From Filomicrobium sp. (GTDB lineage: Bacteria; Pseudomonadota; Alphaproteobacteria; Rhizobiales; Hyphomicrobiaceae), in contig CP051234.1 in NCBI GenBank assembly GCA_017792465.1, forward strand, positions 436,606 through 500,605: 64,000 nt of DNA, given 5' to 3'. Numbering within the stretch: position 1 is the first letter of the stretch; the number at the start of each line of letters is the position of its first letter. Positions 9,586 to 18,824 of the stretch are shown one piece after another. The translations under genes and the position numbers were made by a program. The notes beneath the pieces are model-generated. The model was not told the origin of the DNA, did not search any database, and worked only from the letters and a program-made list of their open reading frames with translations.

Positions 9586-10398
9586 CTACTTCGGGAATTT
9601 TCCGTCGAACTCGATTGTCATGCCGTCATAGGCGGGTTCGACGCCATCGGGTAGCGAGCGGCGCAGCGCGTCGTAATCGAGGTCCGGCATCATGTGGGTC
9701 AGGATCGCGCGTTTCGGCTTGATGATATCGATCCATTCAAGGGCGCGTTTGACGTGGAAATGGCTGACGTGCGGCGCGTGGCGCAGGGCGTCGACGATCC
9801 AGACGTCGAGACCCTCCAGCAGCTCTGTTGCACCTTCGGGGAAATCGGAAATGTCAGGCGAATAAGCGAGCTTGCCGAAGCGGAACCCGAGCGAGGGAAT
9901 CGCGCCGTGGATCTGCGGGATGGCGAGAGCTTCGACGATGCCGGCCGGTCCGTCGACCGCGACCAGTTTGCCGGCTTCGATGTCGTGCGGGCGCAGGATC
10001 GGCTGATAGCCGCCGTCTTCTTTGGTCTGAAAGCAATATTCAAATCGCGAAATCAGGCTGTCGCGGGTTTGCTCGTCGAAGTAGACATCGACGCGTTTCT
10101 TCATCGCGTAGCAGACCATGCGCAGGTCATCGATGCCGTGCGTGTGGTCGGCGTGGTCGTGGGTGAACAAGACACCGTTGATCTTGGAGACGCGGGCGTC
10201 GATCAACTGCTCGCGGATATCCGGCGGGGTATCGATGAGGACGCTGGTGCGGCCCGATTTCTCGAAGCGGTCGACCAGGACGGAGCAGCGGCGGCGGCGG
10301 TTCTTGGGGTTTGAGGGTTCGCACTCGCCCCAATCGGGACCAAGGCGAGGCACGCCGCCGGACGGGCCGCAACCCAGGATCGTCAAACGGTAGGTCAT
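9586..10398 (-). CDS. MBL-fold metallo-hydrolase (PhnP-like)
   Basis: A metallo-beta-lactamase-fold hydrolase of 270 aa. The metal-binding motif HDHADH is at residues 80-85 and later histidines sit in QIHGAIPSLG and FHVKRAL. The N-terminal LGCGPSGGVPRLG is characteristic of the PhnP-type phosphoribosyl cyclic phosphodiesterase branch. In alphaproteobacteria this protein commonly follows TatD, as here, where the two genes overlap by 4 bases. A phosphodiesterase role is inferred from family. No phn genes are nearby, so phosphonate use is not implied. Confidence 0.85.
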   Translation of the reverse strand: MTYRLTILGCGPSGGVPRLGPDWGECEPSNPKNRRRRCSVLVDRFEKSGRTSVLIDTPPDIREQLIDARVSKINGVLFTHDHADHTHGIDDLRMVCYAMKKRVDVYFDEQTRDSLISRFEYCFQTKEDGGYQPILRPHDIEAGKLVAVDGPAGIVEALAIPQIHGAIPSLGFRFGKLAYSPDISDFPEGATELLEGLDVWIVDALRHAPHVSHFHVKRALEWIDIIKPKRAILTHMMPDLDYDALRRSLPDGVEPAYDGMTIEFDGKFPK

Positions 10399-11216
10399 GG
10401 CGTTCTCGCGGTCGCGGGCGCTAGTTGTGGCGGATCTGCCGGGCGCTTGGCTTTGCTGTAATGGCGGAAGAAGTTCTCGGTTGTGGCTTTGGCGAGGTCT
10501 TCGAGGCTCATGCTTCTGGCTTCCGCCACGACTTCCGCCGTGTGGGCGACATAAGAGGGCTCATTGGTTTTGCCGCGGTAAGGCACCGGAGCCAGATACG
10601 GCGCGTCGGTTTCGACCAGGATCCGATCGAGCGGGAGTTCGGCAGCGAGCTCGCGAAGGTTCTCGGCCTTCTTGAAGGTGACGACGCCTGAGAACGAAAC
10701 ATAGAGCCCGAGGTCGACGGCGCGCATGGCTAGATCACGTCCGCCAGTGAAGCAGTGCAGGACGGCTGGGAAGGCGCCCTTCTTGTGTTCTTCTTCCAGG
10801 ATGGCGGCCGTATCGTCGTCGGCTTCGCGGGCGTGAATTTCGAGCGGCAGGCCTGTCTCGCGCGCGGCGGCGATGTGCCGGCGGAAGCCTTCGGCCTGAG
10901 CTTCGCGCGGGGAGTTCTGGTAGAAATAGTCGAGCCCCGCTTCACCGACAGCCACGCACTTGGGATGCTGGGAGAGGCGGACGATTTCTTCGAACGGGAT
11001 ATCCAGTTCTTCGTGCGCGTTGTGAGGGTGCGTACCAACGGAGAAATAGATGTCGTCGTGGGCTTCGGCGATCGCTTTATAGGTCTCGAAGCGCCGGATG
11101 TGGGTTGAGATCGTCACCATCGTTCCGACGCCGGCGGCGCGAGCGCGCGCGACAACGCCATCCATGTCGTCAGCGAACTGGGGAAAGTCGAGGTGGCAAT
11201 GGTGATCGACGAGCAT
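10395..11216 (-). CDS. tatD: TatD family metal-dependent hydrolase
   Basis: TatD proteins are TIM-barrel metal-dependent deoxyribonucleases linked to DNA repair and turnover. The metal ligands are visible as DHHCHLDF at residues 4-11, VGEAGLDYF with its glutamate, EIHARE, LHCFTGG and the late ETDAPYL. Length is 273 aa, slightly long owing to a Pro/Ala-rich tail. The gene lies between metG and the PhnP-like gene on the minus strand, a common order. Its stop overlaps the next start, suggesting coupling. Confidence 0.92.
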   Translation of the reverse strand: MLVDHHCHLDFPQFADDMDGVVARARAAGVGTMVTISTHIRRFETYKAIAEAHDDIYFSVGTHPHNAHEELDIPFEEIVRLSQHPKCVAVGEAGLDYFYQNSPREAQAEGFRRHIAAARETGLPLEIHAREADDDTAAILEEEHKKGAFPAVLHCFTGGRDLAMRAVDLGLYVSFSGVVTFKKAENLRELAAELPLDRILVETDAPYLAPVPYRGKTNEPSYVAHTAEVVAEARSMSLEDLAKATTENFFRHYSKAKRPADPPQLAPATARTP

Positions 11217-11365
11217 CTCAAAGTCTTCCGTTCGGTTTGATTGGCTTTTGAATAGCGCAATCGAGCGCTCGACGAAGGTGTCCGGGAAATTATGCCGCGC
11301 CGGCGGATCTCAAGTCCGTCGGCACGGAAGTTGTTCGATGGGGCGGAGTGTTGACCTGTTCGGCA

Positions 11366-12970
11366 TCAGCCCTTCTTGCCTTTGCCCTTGCCGTTTTTTT
11401 CCTGCTGAGCGCGGCGTTCCTGCTCTTCTGGATCGATATAGCGCGGGAATACACCCGATGGCGCCGGGAGTTCGGTGCCGGCTTTCAGGCGGCCTTTTTC
11501 GCCTAAGTGAGCAAAATCGCGCGCATCTTCTGCGACGGCCAGCAGGTCGAGAAGCTTGCCAGATGAGGCCGGCATGACCGGTTGCGCCAAGATCGCGAAC
11601 TGGCGCACAACTTCGGCGGTCACATAGAGGATCGTCTCCATGCGCTTGAAGTCGGTCTTCTTCTTGGTCCAGGGCTCTTCGCCGGCAAAATAGCGGTTAG
11701 CTTCGGCAACGACGGCCCAGACGGCGTCGAGGTATTTGTTGATCGCCTGGGTTTGCATCGCTTCTCTGGCGCTTGCGTAGATCGCATCGGCCTGGGAGAG
11801 AATGTCCTTGTCGGCGTCTGTGAAGTCGCCAGGCTCAGGAACGGTGCCGCCGCAGTTCTTGGCGATCATCGACAGCGAGCGCTGGGCGAGGTTGCCCAAG
11901 TCGTTAGCCAGATCGGCATTCGTGCGGTTGACGATGGCTTCGTGCGAATAGTTGCCATCCTGGCCGAACGCGACTTCGCGCAGGAAGAAGTAGCGGACCT
12001 GATCGACGCCATAGGCTTCGACAAGATTGAATGGGTCGAGCACGTTGCCGACCGACTTCGACATCTTCTCTCCCTTGTTCAGCATGAAGCCGTGGGCGAA
12101 CACCCTCTTGGGGAGTTCGACGCCTGCCGACATCAGGAAGGCTGGCCAATAGACCGCGTGGAAGCGCACGATGTCCTTGCCGATGACGTGGACGTCGGCG
12201 GGCCAGTAATGCCATTTGGGATCGGTCTCGTCGGGAAAGCCGACGCCTGTAATGTAGTTTGTCAGGGCGTCGACCCAGACGTACATCACATGCTTGTCGT
12301 TGCCGGGCACCTTGACGCCCCAGTCGAAGGTTGTGCGCGAGATCGAAAGATCGCGAAGACCGCCTTTGACGAAGCTTGCAACCTCGTTGCGCCGCTCCGG
12401 TGGCAGGATGAAGTCCGGGTTGGCTTCGTAATGGGCGAGCAGCTTGTCCTGGTAGGCCGAGAGGCGGAAGAAATAGGTTTCTTCTTCGACCCACTCGACC
12501 GGCGTTCCCTGCGGCGACAGTTTTGTGCCGTCTTCGCCTTCGGTCAGTTCGCCTTCATCGTAATAGGCTTCGTCGCGCACCGAATACCATCCGGCGTATG
12601 AGTCCAGATAGATGTCGCCGTTTGCTTCCATGCGCCGCCAGATCTCCTGGCTCGCCTTATGGTGACGGTCTTCTCGTGTCGTGATGAAGTCGTCGTTGGC
12701 GCACGCCAGGGCCGAAACCATTTCGCGGAAGCGCGGCGTGTTGCGGTCGGCTAATTCGGCGGCCGTGATGCCTTCCTTGCGGGCCGTTTGCACCATCTTA
12801 ATGCCGTGCTCGTCGGTGCCGGTCAGGAAGAAGACGTCGCGTCCGTCAAGCTTCTCGAAACGCGCGATGGCGTCGGTGGCGATCGCCTCGTAAGCGTGGC
12901 CGATATGCGGGACGCCATTGGGGTAGGAAATCGCGGTCGTGATGTAGAACGGCTTTTTATCTTGCGGCAT
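11366..12970 (-). CDS. metG: Methionyl-tRNA synthetase
   Basis: MetG charges tRNA-Met. The class I signature HIGH is seen as PHIGHA at about residues 21-26 and KMSKS at residues 302-306. It is the compact form (534 aa) without the C-terminal EMAP-like tRNA-binding domain. I chose the ATG at 12970, which gives [19 protein letters not shown] four codons upstream is also open, and neither has a clear Shine-Dalgarno site. The C-terminus is Lys/Gly-rich. Order holB-metG-tatD on the minus strand is typical of the group. Confidence 0.96.
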   Translation of the reverse strand: MPQDKKPFYITTAISYPNGVPHIGHAYEAIATDAIARFEKLDGRDVFFLTGTDEHGIKMVQTARKEGITAAELADRNTPRFREMVSALACANDDFITTREDRHHKASQEIWRRMEANGDIYLDSYAGWYSVRDEAYYDEGELTEGEDGTKLSPQGTPVEWVEEETYFFRLSAYQDKLLAHYEANPDFILPPERRNEVASFVKGGLRDLSISRTTFDWGVKVPGNDKHVMYVWVDALTNYITGVGFPDETDPKWHYWPADVHVIGKDIVRFHAVYWPAFLMSAGVELPKRVFAHGFMLNKGEKMSKSVGNVLDPFNLVEAYGVDQVRYFFLREVAFGQDGNYSHEAIVNRTNADLANDLGNLAQRSLSMIAKNCGGTVPEPGDFTDADKDILSQADAIYASAREAMQTQAINKYLDAVWAVVAEANRYFAGEEPWTKKKTDFKRMETILYVTAEVVRQFAILAQPVMPASSGKLLDLLAVAEDARDFAHLGEKGRLKAGTELPAPSGVFPRYIDPEEQERRAQQEKNGKGKGKKG

Positions 12971-13029
12971 GCGTACGGCCAATCAGTTGTATCTGGAAGA
13001 GCGGACGGCGCTGGGCGGCCCTGCTTTGA

Positions 13030-14151
13030 TCATTGCCGAGCCGCAGCTTCGATCCGCTGAATGGTTCCTAGGATAAAGGCCTTGCGGTCCAGGTTGAGCG
13101 CGCGTGTCTCGGCCTCCTCACGAGCGAGTGTTTCCCATAAGGCCGCCCAGGACGCAAGGTGATGCGGTTTGATCAGACGGTCGGCGATGGCGCTCTCTGG
13201 TCCATCTGCGGCGCCGGTTGCAGCGCTGCGGATGATTTTTGCCAGAAAATCGAAGAATAGCTCATGGTAGAGCGTATATTTTTCTTCCACCGCGGCCGGT
13301 GCCAGCTGGTCGGCCAGGTCGTGAACTTTGCCCCAGGGCGTCGCAGGGATCTTGGTCAGGATGTCGGTGATCTTTTTGCTGAGTTCAAGCCCGCCTGCGT
13401 GATGCAGCGAGATGAGGCGCCGCACGCTGCCCTGTGCCAGAGGCAGCAATTTTTCCAGGTCGTTTTCCGAGGGCTCGTCCTCGCCGCCGGCGGAAAAGGC
13501 CTGAAGGGTTGCTTTTTTGAGGTCGTCGGCGGAAAGCGCTGACAAATCGAGCTTGCGGCAGCGCGAACGGATCGTTTTCAAAAGCCGGCCGGGTTCGGAG
13601 GACAAAAGCAGGAAGATCATCCGTTCGGGCGGTTCTTCCAGTGACTTCAAAAGGGCGTTGGCGGCGTTGACATTCAAATCATCGGCCGTGTCAACGATGA
13701 CAACCCGCCATGCGGCATCTGATGCGCGATGGCTCAGAAACGAGCGCAGGCGGCGGACTTCGTCGATCGGGATCGTCGTCAGGAAGCGTTTGGCTTTGCG
13801 TTCGTAGGGCCGCCGCAGCACGAGCAGCCCTGGATGCGACAGCGCGACGACCTGCCGGTTGGCTTGCGAGCTATCGGGGATGTCGAGAGAGCCGGCCGCG
13901 ACCTGGCGTTCGTCGGCGCTGGCGAGCAGGCACTTGGCGAACTTATAGGCCAGCGTTGCCTTACCGATGCCGGGAGGTCCTGTCAGCAGCCAGGCGTGAT
14001 GCAGTTTGTTTTCGGCGAGCCGTGCTGCGAAATCGCGTTCGGCTTGTTCATGGCCGAAGAGCTTGTCGGTTTGGCGTGGATGCGGGAAGCCGTCGAGGAC
14101 GTCGGATTCGGGTTCGACCTCTATATCCTGTGTGGCTGGCGCCCGGGCCAT
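13030..14151 (-). CDS. holB: DNA polymerase III subunit delta prime
   Basis: HolB is the clamp-loader delta prime subunit that helps load the sliding clamp during replication. The AAA+ domain shows a P-loop GPPGIGKAT at residues 58-66, and the family segment VIVDTADDLNVNAANALLKSLEEPP is recognisable in the centre. Length is 373 aa. It lies 16 bases after tmk, a near-universal pairing in bacteria, and precedes metG on the same strand. Confidence 0.93.
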   Translation of the reverse strand: MARAPATQDIEVEPESDVLDGFPHPRQTDKLFGHEQAERDFAARLAENKLHHAWLLTGPPGIGKATLAYKFAKCLLASADERQVAAGSLDIPDSSQANRQVVALSHPGLLVLRRPYERKAKRFLTTIPIDEVRRLRSFLSHRASDAAWRVVIVDTADDLNVNAANALLKSLEEPPERMIFLLLSSEPGRLLKTIRSRCRKLDLSALSADDLKKATLQAFSAGGEDEPSENDLEKLLPLAQGSVRRLISLHHAGGLELSKKITDILTKIPATPWGKVHDLADQLAPAAVEEKYTLYHELFFDFLAKIIRSAATGAADGPESAIADRLIKPHHLASWAALWETLAREEAETRALNLDRKAFILGTIQRIEAAARQ

Positions 14152-14167
14152 CTCTATCGCTCCCGTC

Positions 14168-14794
14168 TCAGCCGCTCAGGCCGAAGCGTCGGGCGACGAC
14201 GCGGCTGATCTGTCCAGCGATATCGGCTTCGCTTTCGGAGGCGTCGATGACAACGCAGCGATCGGGTTCGCGCGCGGCAATATCGAGGAAGCCCTGGCGG
14301 ATTGTTTCGTGAACCTGGGCTTCAGCCTGGTCGTAGCGGTTGGTGTCTCCGCGCATGAGGGCGCGTTCGCGGCCGATGGCCGGATTGAGGTCGAGCATCA
14401 AGGTGAGGTCTGGAAAATAAGGCGCGACCGTGTGGGTCTCGACGGCCGAGATCAATTCCGCCGGGATGCTGGACAGTTCGCCCTGATAGACGCGGGTTGA
14501 ATCGATATAGCGGTCGCACACGACCCATTGGCCCAGCTCGATGACCGGCTTGATGAGTTCGGCGATATGTTCTGCGCGGGCGGCGGCGAAAAGCAGGAAT
14601 TCGGCTGTGCTCGCAGCGGGTCGCGTATTGAGGATCAAATCGCGGATCTGCTCTGCCAGCGGTACGCCGCCGGGTTCGCGCGTCAGAACGGCTTCAATAC
14701 CTTGCGAACGCAGGTCGTCGACAAGGCGGGAAGCCTGGGTTGATTTTCCGCTTCCCTCCCCGCCTTCCAGGGTTATCAGTCGGCCCGGTGTCAT
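14168..14794 (-). CDS. tmk: Thymidylate kinase
   Basis: Tmk phosphorylates dTMP to dTDP. The P-loop EGGEGSGKST is at residues 10-19, the DR motif in VVCDRYIDST, and the lid region follows LDLNPAIGRERA. Length (208 aa) is normal. The gene follows the D,D-carboxypeptidase gene and precedes holB, with 16 bases between tmk and holB. Confidence 0.96.
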   Translation of the reverse strand: MTPGRLITLEGGEGSGKSTQASRLVDDLRSQGIEAVLTREPGGVPLAEQIRDLILNTRPAASTAEFLLFAAARAEHIAELIKPVIELGQWVVCDRYIDSTRVYQGELSSIPAELISAVETHTVAPYFPDLTLMLDLNPAIGRERALMRGDTNRYDQAEAQVHETIRQGFLDIAAREPDRCVVIDASESEADIAGQISRVVARRFGLSG

Positions 14795-14829
14795 ATCCAG
14801 GTTCCGTTCGCTAGGCTCTTTGGCATGGG

Positions 14830-16098
14830 TCAGATCTTTTCCAGCAGGTCGCTGGCCTGGTCGGCGACCCAGCGCCAGGCCATGACGGCGATGGAATCAA
14901 GACCGCGCCTGACAAGCGAGCCTTGTTCGATATCTTCGGCGGCATAAAGCGGCACGTTGTTGACTGTGTTCGACTGACTGGTCACGCGCAGCGTTGCCAA
15001 TTGCTGGCCCTTCTTTAAAGGCGGCTTCAGCGGCGCATTATAGATGATCTCAGCCGACAAGCGCTGTCGGGCGGGCGTCTTTGTCAGGAGGACCTTGATC
15101 GGGCCCTTTCCGACAAGTGGCACGTAGAACTTCTCGCCGCCCCAGACCCGGGCATTGCCGACGACTTCATCGGCAGCAAAGATTTCGAACGACGAGAAAT
15201 TGTCGAAACCCCATTGCAGGAGTTTGACGGCTTCATTCTTGCGGTCGTTGCTGGTTTTTAGCCCATGGACGACGCAAATGAGCCTGCGGCCGTCTTGCAC
15301 GGCGGATCCGACGAGGCCATAGCCGGATTCTTCCAAATGGCCCGTTTTCAAGCCGTCCGCGCCGATGCCGGCCCCAAGTAGCGGGTTGCGGTTGAAGAAT
15401 GCATAGGGCCGGCGGCGGCCCTCGGGCTGATAGGGAAAGCGGGTCATCCCGAAATAATGATAGAATTCGGGATAATCGCGGATGATGTGGTCGGCGAGCG
15501 TCGCGATTTCGCGGGCAGTCATCAACTGGTCGGGATTGGGTAGACCGGTTGGGTTGCCAAACGTCGATTTGGGCATGCCGTGAGCGCGGGCATATTCGGT
15601 CATCAGCTTGGCGAAATTGGCTTCGCTGCCGGCAATCCCTTCGGCCACGATGATCGCGGCATCGTTGCCCGACTGGATGGCGATGCCCTTGACCAAATCC
15701 TCGATGCGGATCTGCTTGCCGAGGCCAGCAAACATTGCAGACGTTCTCGAAGGCGCGCCGCCTGTGCGCCAGGCATGCTCACTGACGGTGAACGTGTCAT
15801 CGAGCGTCAGCGCTCCCTGCTTGAGGCGATCAAAAATAATGCCGAGGGTGACCAGTTTGCTCATACTGGCGGGCGGGACAAGATCGTCAGCGTTCTTCTG
15901 ATAGAGGATGGCGCCGGTATTATAATCGACCAGAATTGCTTGTTGGGCCTTGGTCTGAAACGGGCGGGCGTGCGCTTGCAGAGGGGCCAAGACGAATGCC
16001 AAGAGGCTCAATATCGCAAGTCCGAAGCAGCCCGCGACCAAGTTCAGCTGTCGGTGGCGTGGATCGTTCCGAAACTGTGTGCGTATCGCCGCCTGCAT
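14830..16098 (-). CDS. D-alanyl-D-alanine carboxypeptidase (PBP5/6 type)
   Basis: A low-molecular-weight penicillin-binding protein that trims the terminal D-Ala of peptidoglycan stem peptides in the periplasm. All three active-site motifs are present: SxxK at S78-K81, SGN at 143-145 and KTG at 251-253. A signal sequence with a long basic lead ends near QAHA (residue 44). The C-terminal PBP5 domain is followed by an amphipathic end that would anchor it to the membrane. GGAG precedes the ATG. It lies just downstream of rlpA, another wall gene, and upstream of tmk. Confidence 0.94.
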   Translation of the reverse strand: MQAAIRTQFRNDPRHRQLNLVAGCFGLAILSLLAFVLAPLQAHARPFQTKAQQAILVDYNTGAILYQKNADDLVPPASMSKLVTLGIIFDRLKQGALTLDDTFTVSEHAWRTGGAPSRTSAMFAGLGKQIRIEDLVKGIAIQSGNDAAIIVAEGIAGSEANFAKLMTEYARAHGMPKSTFGNPTGLPNPDQLMTAREIATLADHIIRDYPEFYHYFGMTRFPYQPEGRRRPYAFFNRNPLLGAGIGADGLKTGHLEESGYGLVGSAVQDGRRLICVVHGLKTSNDRKNEAVKLLQWGFDNFSSFEIFAADEVVGNARVWGGEKFYVPLVGKGPIKVLLTKTPARQRLSAEIIYNAPLKPPLKKGQQLATLRVTSQSNTVNNVPLYAAEDIEQGSLVRRGLDSIAVMAWRWVADQASDLLEKI

Positions 16099-16234
16099 AC
16101 CCGCTCCTTACCATTGGCAGACTCGTGCCCGAGTCCTGCCGACTATCGGAATTCTGCTGTCGCCGGTCAACGGCGACACAGCTGTATCGCAGGTCAAATT
16201 GGCGAGAAATCAGGGGACTTGGCGCGTAATCGGA

Positions 16235-17008
16235 TTATTTTGACGCGTCGGCCAGAAATGCCTGTTCGCGGTGGTCGCTGCCATCCAGTGGCGCCGGGCC
16301 GGCGTAGCTGACTTCGACCTGGGTTGTTCCGAAGTGCGTGAAGCCAAGTTCTTCCGCGACCCGTGCGGAGACATCGATGATACGGCTCTTTTTGAAAGGT
16401 CCGCGATCGTTGATTCGGACCATCACCTTGCGGCCGTTTGCGAGGTTGGTCACGTAGGCATAAGACGGCAAGGGAAGGGTCCTATGGGCGGCCGTCAACG
16501 CGTGCATGTCATAAGTTTCGCCGTTCGCCGTTTTCTTGCCGTGGAATGCGTCGCCGTACCAGGACGCGACGCCGCGTTCGACATATTTGGGATCATGGCG
16601 CGGAACGTATCTGACGCCCTTGATCAGGTAGGGTTTCCCAATCTTGCGATAACCTCCGCCTTTGGGAAGCGACTGGGTCATAAGGCTGGCTTTTTGCAGC
16701 TTCGGTGCAGGCGTGCTGATCGCCGGCGGCGGAACGGCCAACAGCGAACTCCTGCTGGAGCGGTCGGAGAGATCCGGTGCGGTCATGACCTGGCTCTGCC
16801 AGGCGTCGGCGCTTTGCCAGTTTTCAGCATTTTGCAACGGCACGGCGAACGACGCGGGCGGCGGCAGCTGGGAGCAGGCTGCGAGACCTGCTGCAGCGAT
16901 GGCCAGAGCAACGGGTTGCATAGCCCGCCGCAATAGCTTTGCAGCGCCCGACTTTGCGGTGCTGCTTGCTCTCGACATTGATCCGGTAGATCTGCGGAAC
17001 CATTTCAT
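16235..17008 (-). CDS. rlpA: RlpA family septal-ring lipoprotein
   Basis: RlpA proteins are lipoproteins with a double-psi beta-barrel. Some members are lytic transglycosylases acting on denuded glycan at septa. The lipobox is GLAAC with the lipidated cysteine at C45. The barrel contains GVASWYGDAFHGKKTANGE, then RTLPLPSYAYV and VRINDRGPF. No C-terminal SPOR domain is present. In-frame starts exist at M1, M11 and M30; M30 would give a standard-length lipoprotein signal, so the true start may be internal. Confidence 0.9.
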   Translation of the reverse strand: MKWFRRSTGSMSRASSTAKSGAAKLLRRAMQPVALAIAAAGLAACSQLPPPASFAVPLQNAENWQSADAWQSQVMTAPDLSDRSSRSSLLAVPPPAISTPAPKLQKASLMTQSLPKGGGYRKIGKPYLIKGVRYVPRHDPKYVERGVASWYGDAFHGKKTANGETYDMHALTAAHRTLPLPSYAYVTNLANGRKVMVRINDRGPFKKSRIIDVSARVAEELGFTHFGTTQVEVSYAGPAPLDGSDHREQAFLADASK

Positions 17009-17153
17009 GGATGCCGATTAAGAATACTCGGGGCCACGAAGCAAGAGCAGGGAGGCCACACCGGGGCATCAATTCACAGGTCTCTTGATGCTGGGACGCG
17101 TTGCCGCTAGGTTCCCTCGCCTGTCGTCTCAGCTCATGGCTTGCGGGCGGCAC

Positions 17154-17243
<90 letters not shown>

Positions 17244-17283
17244 TAGTTATGTCCTCACGCGCTTGTCGCGCTCCGGACGGGGC

Positions 17284-17354
17284 GGCACTCATGCCGGGTC
17301 GCCTTGCTCCCTAGTCCTGCGGGCTTTTGGGCGGGTTCGGATTTCGTCTCTTAT
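17284..17354 (+). repeat. Left partial copy of dispersed repeat family
   Basis: The stretch reading GGGTCGCCTT, then TGCGGGCTTTTGGG and TTCGTCTCTTATC matches, with scattered changes, the right-hand end of the copy at 18825-19043 (GGGTCGCCTT, TGCGGGCTTTGGGG, TTCGTCCCTCATC). It abuts the A-type segment at 17355, so the units appear to be joined head to tail. Confidence 0.6.
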
Positions 17355-17452
17355 CGTCCGCCATATTTGGCTCACGGGCCAAAGGCCCTCCGGTCATGGC
17401 AGAGCCATGCTTCGCATGGACGGGGCGGCGCTTTATATCTCCCAACATTCGG
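17355..17452 (+). repeat. Repeat segment A, copy 1 (left half)
   Basis: These 98 bases match 18825-18922 over the same length with about five differences. Both begin CGTCCGCCATATTTGGCTC, contain GGCC palindromes and end CCCAACATTCGG. Here the match stops abruptly at CAACATTCGG (17443-17452). The sequence that follows in the other copy reappears at 18149, after a gene-carrying insert. Confidence 0.9.
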
Positions 17453-17529
17453 TATCTGTTTGTCTGCCTCAATCGCATATTTGGAAACAGCGTCGCTCTT
17501 GGATGACGTCAGCGAAGGGCCAGAAGAAG

Positions 17530-18006
17530 TCATTCATCCGGTCTCTTGTACTCTTTATCTGCCAGCGGTCCCAGCAAGGGGCCATACATCCACCTATTGA
17601 GCAAACCATCAGAGCTTTGGATGCCGACAATATCCATGATCTGCTCCAAATACGTGAGAAATCTTTCGCGGTCTTCCGTGTCGAAAAGCTCGTTTTGCGC
17701 CATTGTTCTCTCGAATTCACTCAAAACGAAGCCTTTTGACGGCCGGGATGGCAGGCCATCAATCAAGCGTTTTATCAAGTCGTTTAGTTGTGACTGTGCC
17801 AACAAACGATCCGTCTCTGGCCTCACTCCATTGAACGATGTTCCAGGCTCTTCAGAGTATTTTGGTTTTTCAAGAAGTGTATGGAGTTGCGCTAGATTGT
17901 CATTTGTAAGCTCGAGTTTTTCCTCTCGCTGCGACATGGGGTACATCCAAACAGAACTGGCAAGAATCGCGATCAGGATAAATGTAACAAGCTTGAATTT
18001 GCTCAT
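17530..18006 (-). CDS. DUF4844-like secreted or membrane-anchored protein
   Basis: A 158-residue protein of unknown function. One N-terminal hydrophobic segment (MSKFKLVTFILIAILASSV) would export or anchor it. The C-terminal part, with LNDLIKRLIDGLPSRPSKGFVL then FLTYLEQIMDIVGIQSSDGLLN split across it, resembles my recollection of DUF4844. I cannot confirm that without a search. I chose the ATG at 18006; a TTG two codons upstream is also open. The gene is visibly less GC-rich than its neighbours. It lies entirely inside a block that interrupts a dispersed repeat, so it is probably acquired. Confidence 0.6.
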   Translation of the reverse strand: MSKFKLVTFILIAILASSVWMYPMSQREEKLELTNDNLAQLHTLLEKPKYSEEPGTSFNGVRPETDRLLAQSQLNDLIKRLIDGLPSRPSKGFVLSEFERTMAQNELFDTEDRERFLTYLEQIMDIVGIQSSDGLLNRWMYGPLLGPLADKEYKRPDE

Positions 18007-18148
18007 TGGCAACTAGAAACCCTACGTCTTTCCTAACCATCACTGCATATTGCAGCAGAACTAGTGTAACAGACGCATAGAATGTCGGCAGTGGGTCACT
18101 TGCGGGCTGCTCATTTTTCAAGAATGCCTGACCGCTTTGAACTCTATC

Positions 18149-18248
18149 CAATATTCGGCAGGCCGATGTTAGGTTTCTTCTCGATCCAACATTCAGCAAG
18201 CCGATGTTGGGATAGCGCAGGGTCGCGTTTTTCACGCGCCCTGCGGGC
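18149..18248 (+). repeat. Repeat right half, copy 1
   Basis: These 100 bases match 18913-19012 over the same length at about 83% by eye. They contain two tandem palindromes of the form ACATTCGGC..GCCGATGT, then TTTTTCACGCGCC. The copy starts with CAATATTCGG (18149-18158), nearly repeating the CAACATTCGG that ends segment A at 17452. Joined to 17355-17452 it would rebuild a 188-base unit, exactly the length of the intact copy. Confidence 0.85.
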
Positions 18249-18357
18249 GTCCTGCCGCCGAGACGTGGTGTTGGCGTATATAACGTCGGGCGTCTGGGGC
18301 TTGGGTCGCACTGGCTGATAGACTTGAAGGGAACCTGTCCTTCCCCTATCTGTCGGG

Positions 18358-18405
18358 CGAAAGGACGACCTTTTCTTCGTTGAGATTGCACGCGGGACGG
18401 CCCGG
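18358..18405 (+). promoter_or_regulatory. Guanidine-II (mini-ykkC) riboswitch
   Basis: Two short hairpins with ACGR tetraloops lie just upstream of a small multidrug resistance gene. Hairpin 1 is AAAGG-ACGA-CCTTT at 18360-18373 (loop 18365-18368). Hairpin 2 is CGGG-ACGG-CCCG at 18393-18404 (loop 18397-18400). GAGG at 18415-18418 and the ATG at 18428 follow closely. This matches the known mini-ykkC architecture, in which guanidine docks the two ACGR loops and frees the ribosome site. The linked gene type is exactly the expected one. Confidence 0.85.
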
Positions 18406-18427
18406 TCAATATCAGAGGTGGCTGAGT

Positions 18428-18748
18428 ATGGCTTGGATTTGTCTTGTCGTTGCGGGAGTTCTTGAGGTCGCCTGGGCGTACTCGATGAAGAAGTCAGACG
18501 GTTTCACGCTTCTTGTGCCGAGCGCCATAACGATCGTGTTGATGATAGCCAGCTTCGCATTGTTATCGGTTTCGATGAAAACATTGCCGCTTGGTACGGC
18601 CTATTCCGTGTGGACGGGGATTGGCGCGGCAGGGGCTTTCATTGTTGGAATTGCATTTTTGGGCGAAGCGGCAACGCCGATGCGAATACTGGCGGCAGGA
18701 TTCATCTTGATGGGAATAGTGTTGATGAAACTTGCAAGCAGTCCGTAA
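18428..18748 (+). CDS. gdx: SMR family guanidinium exporter (SugE/Gdx)
   Basis: A 106-residue small multidrug resistance protein with four transmembrane helices that works as an antiparallel dimer, exchanging cation for protons. The essential glutamate is E13 in AGVLEVAWAYSMKKS. The Gdx/SugE subtype is indicated by GTAYSVWTGIGA and FLGEAATP. Members of this subtype export guanidinium rather than broad quaternary amines. The mini-ykkC riboswitch directly upstream supports that substrate. The ATG at 18428 has GAGG nine bases upstream. Repeat copies of one family lie on both sides of the gene. Confidence 0.9.
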   Translation: MAWICLVVAGVLEVAWAYSMKKSDGFTLLVPSAITIVLMIASFALLSVSMKTLPLGTAYSVWTGIGAAGAFIVGIAFLGEAATPMRILAAGFILMGIVLMKLASSP

Positions 18749-18824
18749 CAGGCCGCGTGCGCTCGCGCACTGCGGCTGGGGGGCGGCCTTCGCTATGGCT
18801 GCGGCTTCGAACTCTGTTGCTCGC

